A stretch of DNA of 5,512 bases from Ilumatobacteraceae bacterium (GTDB lineage: Bacteria > Actinomycetota > Acidimicrobiia > Acidimicrobiales > Ilumatobacteraceae). Where the stretch lies: contig JALRGJ010000091.1 in assembly GCA_023253435.1 (NCBI GenBank), forward strand, positions 1 to 5,512, in the 5' to 3' direction. The translations under genes were made by a program, and so were the position numbers. Position 1 is the stretch's first letter. Each line of letters starts with the position of its first letter. The notes beneath the pieces are model-generated. The model searched no databases. It saw only the letters and a list, made by a program, of their open reading frames with translations, and was not told where the DNA came from. Shown here piece after piece: positions 5,334-5,512 of the stretch.

Positions 5334-5512
5334 TCATGATGTCAGCACTTTGGATTCCAACTGTGCTGACACGAGAGAGACAACTTGATTAAAGAGTTCA
5401 ACATGTTTTGCAGGAATAGCGTTGTACATATGTGCACTGTGTGCCGCGATCTGCTCAATGATTTGATCAGCGACAGCCGCACCGCTCTTGGTAATTGAAA
5501 CAAGAGAACTAC
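5334..5512 (-). CDS. Probable MarR-family transcriptional regulator, C-terminal 58 residues (5' end outside window)
   Basis: An open minus-strand frame enters from the right edge and ends with TGA at 5336-5334. The visible part begins SSLVSITKSGAAVADQI, which resembles the strand leaving the wing of a MarR winged helix ('V-LT--G') and the start of the long dimerisation helix. It continues as helix with IPAKHVELFNQVVSLVSAQLE, like the last helix of that fold. The DNA-reading helix lies outside the window, so neither family nor ligand can be confirmed. It converges with the acyl-CoA dehydrogenase gene across 55 bp. Regulators of this kind often act on neighbouring catabolic genes, which is an inference here. 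Another winged-helix family remains possible. Confidence 0.65.
   Translation of the reverse strand, partial: SSLVSITKSGAAVADQIIEQIAAHSAHMYNAIPAKHVELFNQVVSLVSAQLESKVLTS

Overview
The window looks like a piece of a compact actinobacterial chromosome. My best guess is Acidimicrobiia or a relative, but that rests on protein flavour and gene packing, not on a marker gene. Base composition is near balanced by eye, with no strong AT or GC skew. Six protein-coding genes fill almost the whole window. Two of them run off the edges: the valS N-terminus on the left and a MarR-like C-terminus on the right. I see no rRNA, tRNA, CRISPR array, insertion sequence, integrase or phage gene.

Left part (1-2421): two aminoacyl-tRNA synthetase genes are transcribed divergently from a 26-bp gap. 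valS runs leftward and is incomplete; cysS runs rightward and is complete. Neither start has a clear Shine-Dalgarno sequence, and each has a TANNNT -10-like hexamer 7-9 nt upstream, so short-leader or leaderless transcripts are plausible. The two hexamers overlap. A perfect 11-bp direct repeat sits on both sides of this gap. The ValS has the 'archaeal-like' GWDDNGLPTE signature.

Middle (2414-3951): cysS overlaps by 8 bp a 12-helix-type major facilitator (DHA1/Tet-like) transporter gene, probably in the same transcript. The transporter gene converges with a small gene for a coiled-coil protein with one C-terminal membrane helix. The two stop codons are interleaved in a single TTAA. The coiled coil contains two near-identical 11-residue repeats that are still visible as a 33-bp tandem repeat in the DNA.

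Right part (3952-5512): a 112-bp divergent intergenic region carries a 16-bp perfect dyad overlapping the likely -10 of an acyl-CoA dehydrogenase gene. That gene is complete and has its catalytic glutamate. It converges with the 3' end of a probable MarR-family regulator gene. The 55-bp gap between them holds two overlapping, mutually exclusive hairpins, and one of them shares TTACTCG with the promoter dyad.

The genes are translation housekeeping (valS, cysS), efflux or transport, fatty or branched acyl-CoA oxidation with a possible local regulator, and one uncharacterised membrane coiled-coil protein. I find no convincing new multi-gene system. The points most worth checking are the regulatory DNA at 1010-1060 and 4040-4063, and the small coiled-coil protein.
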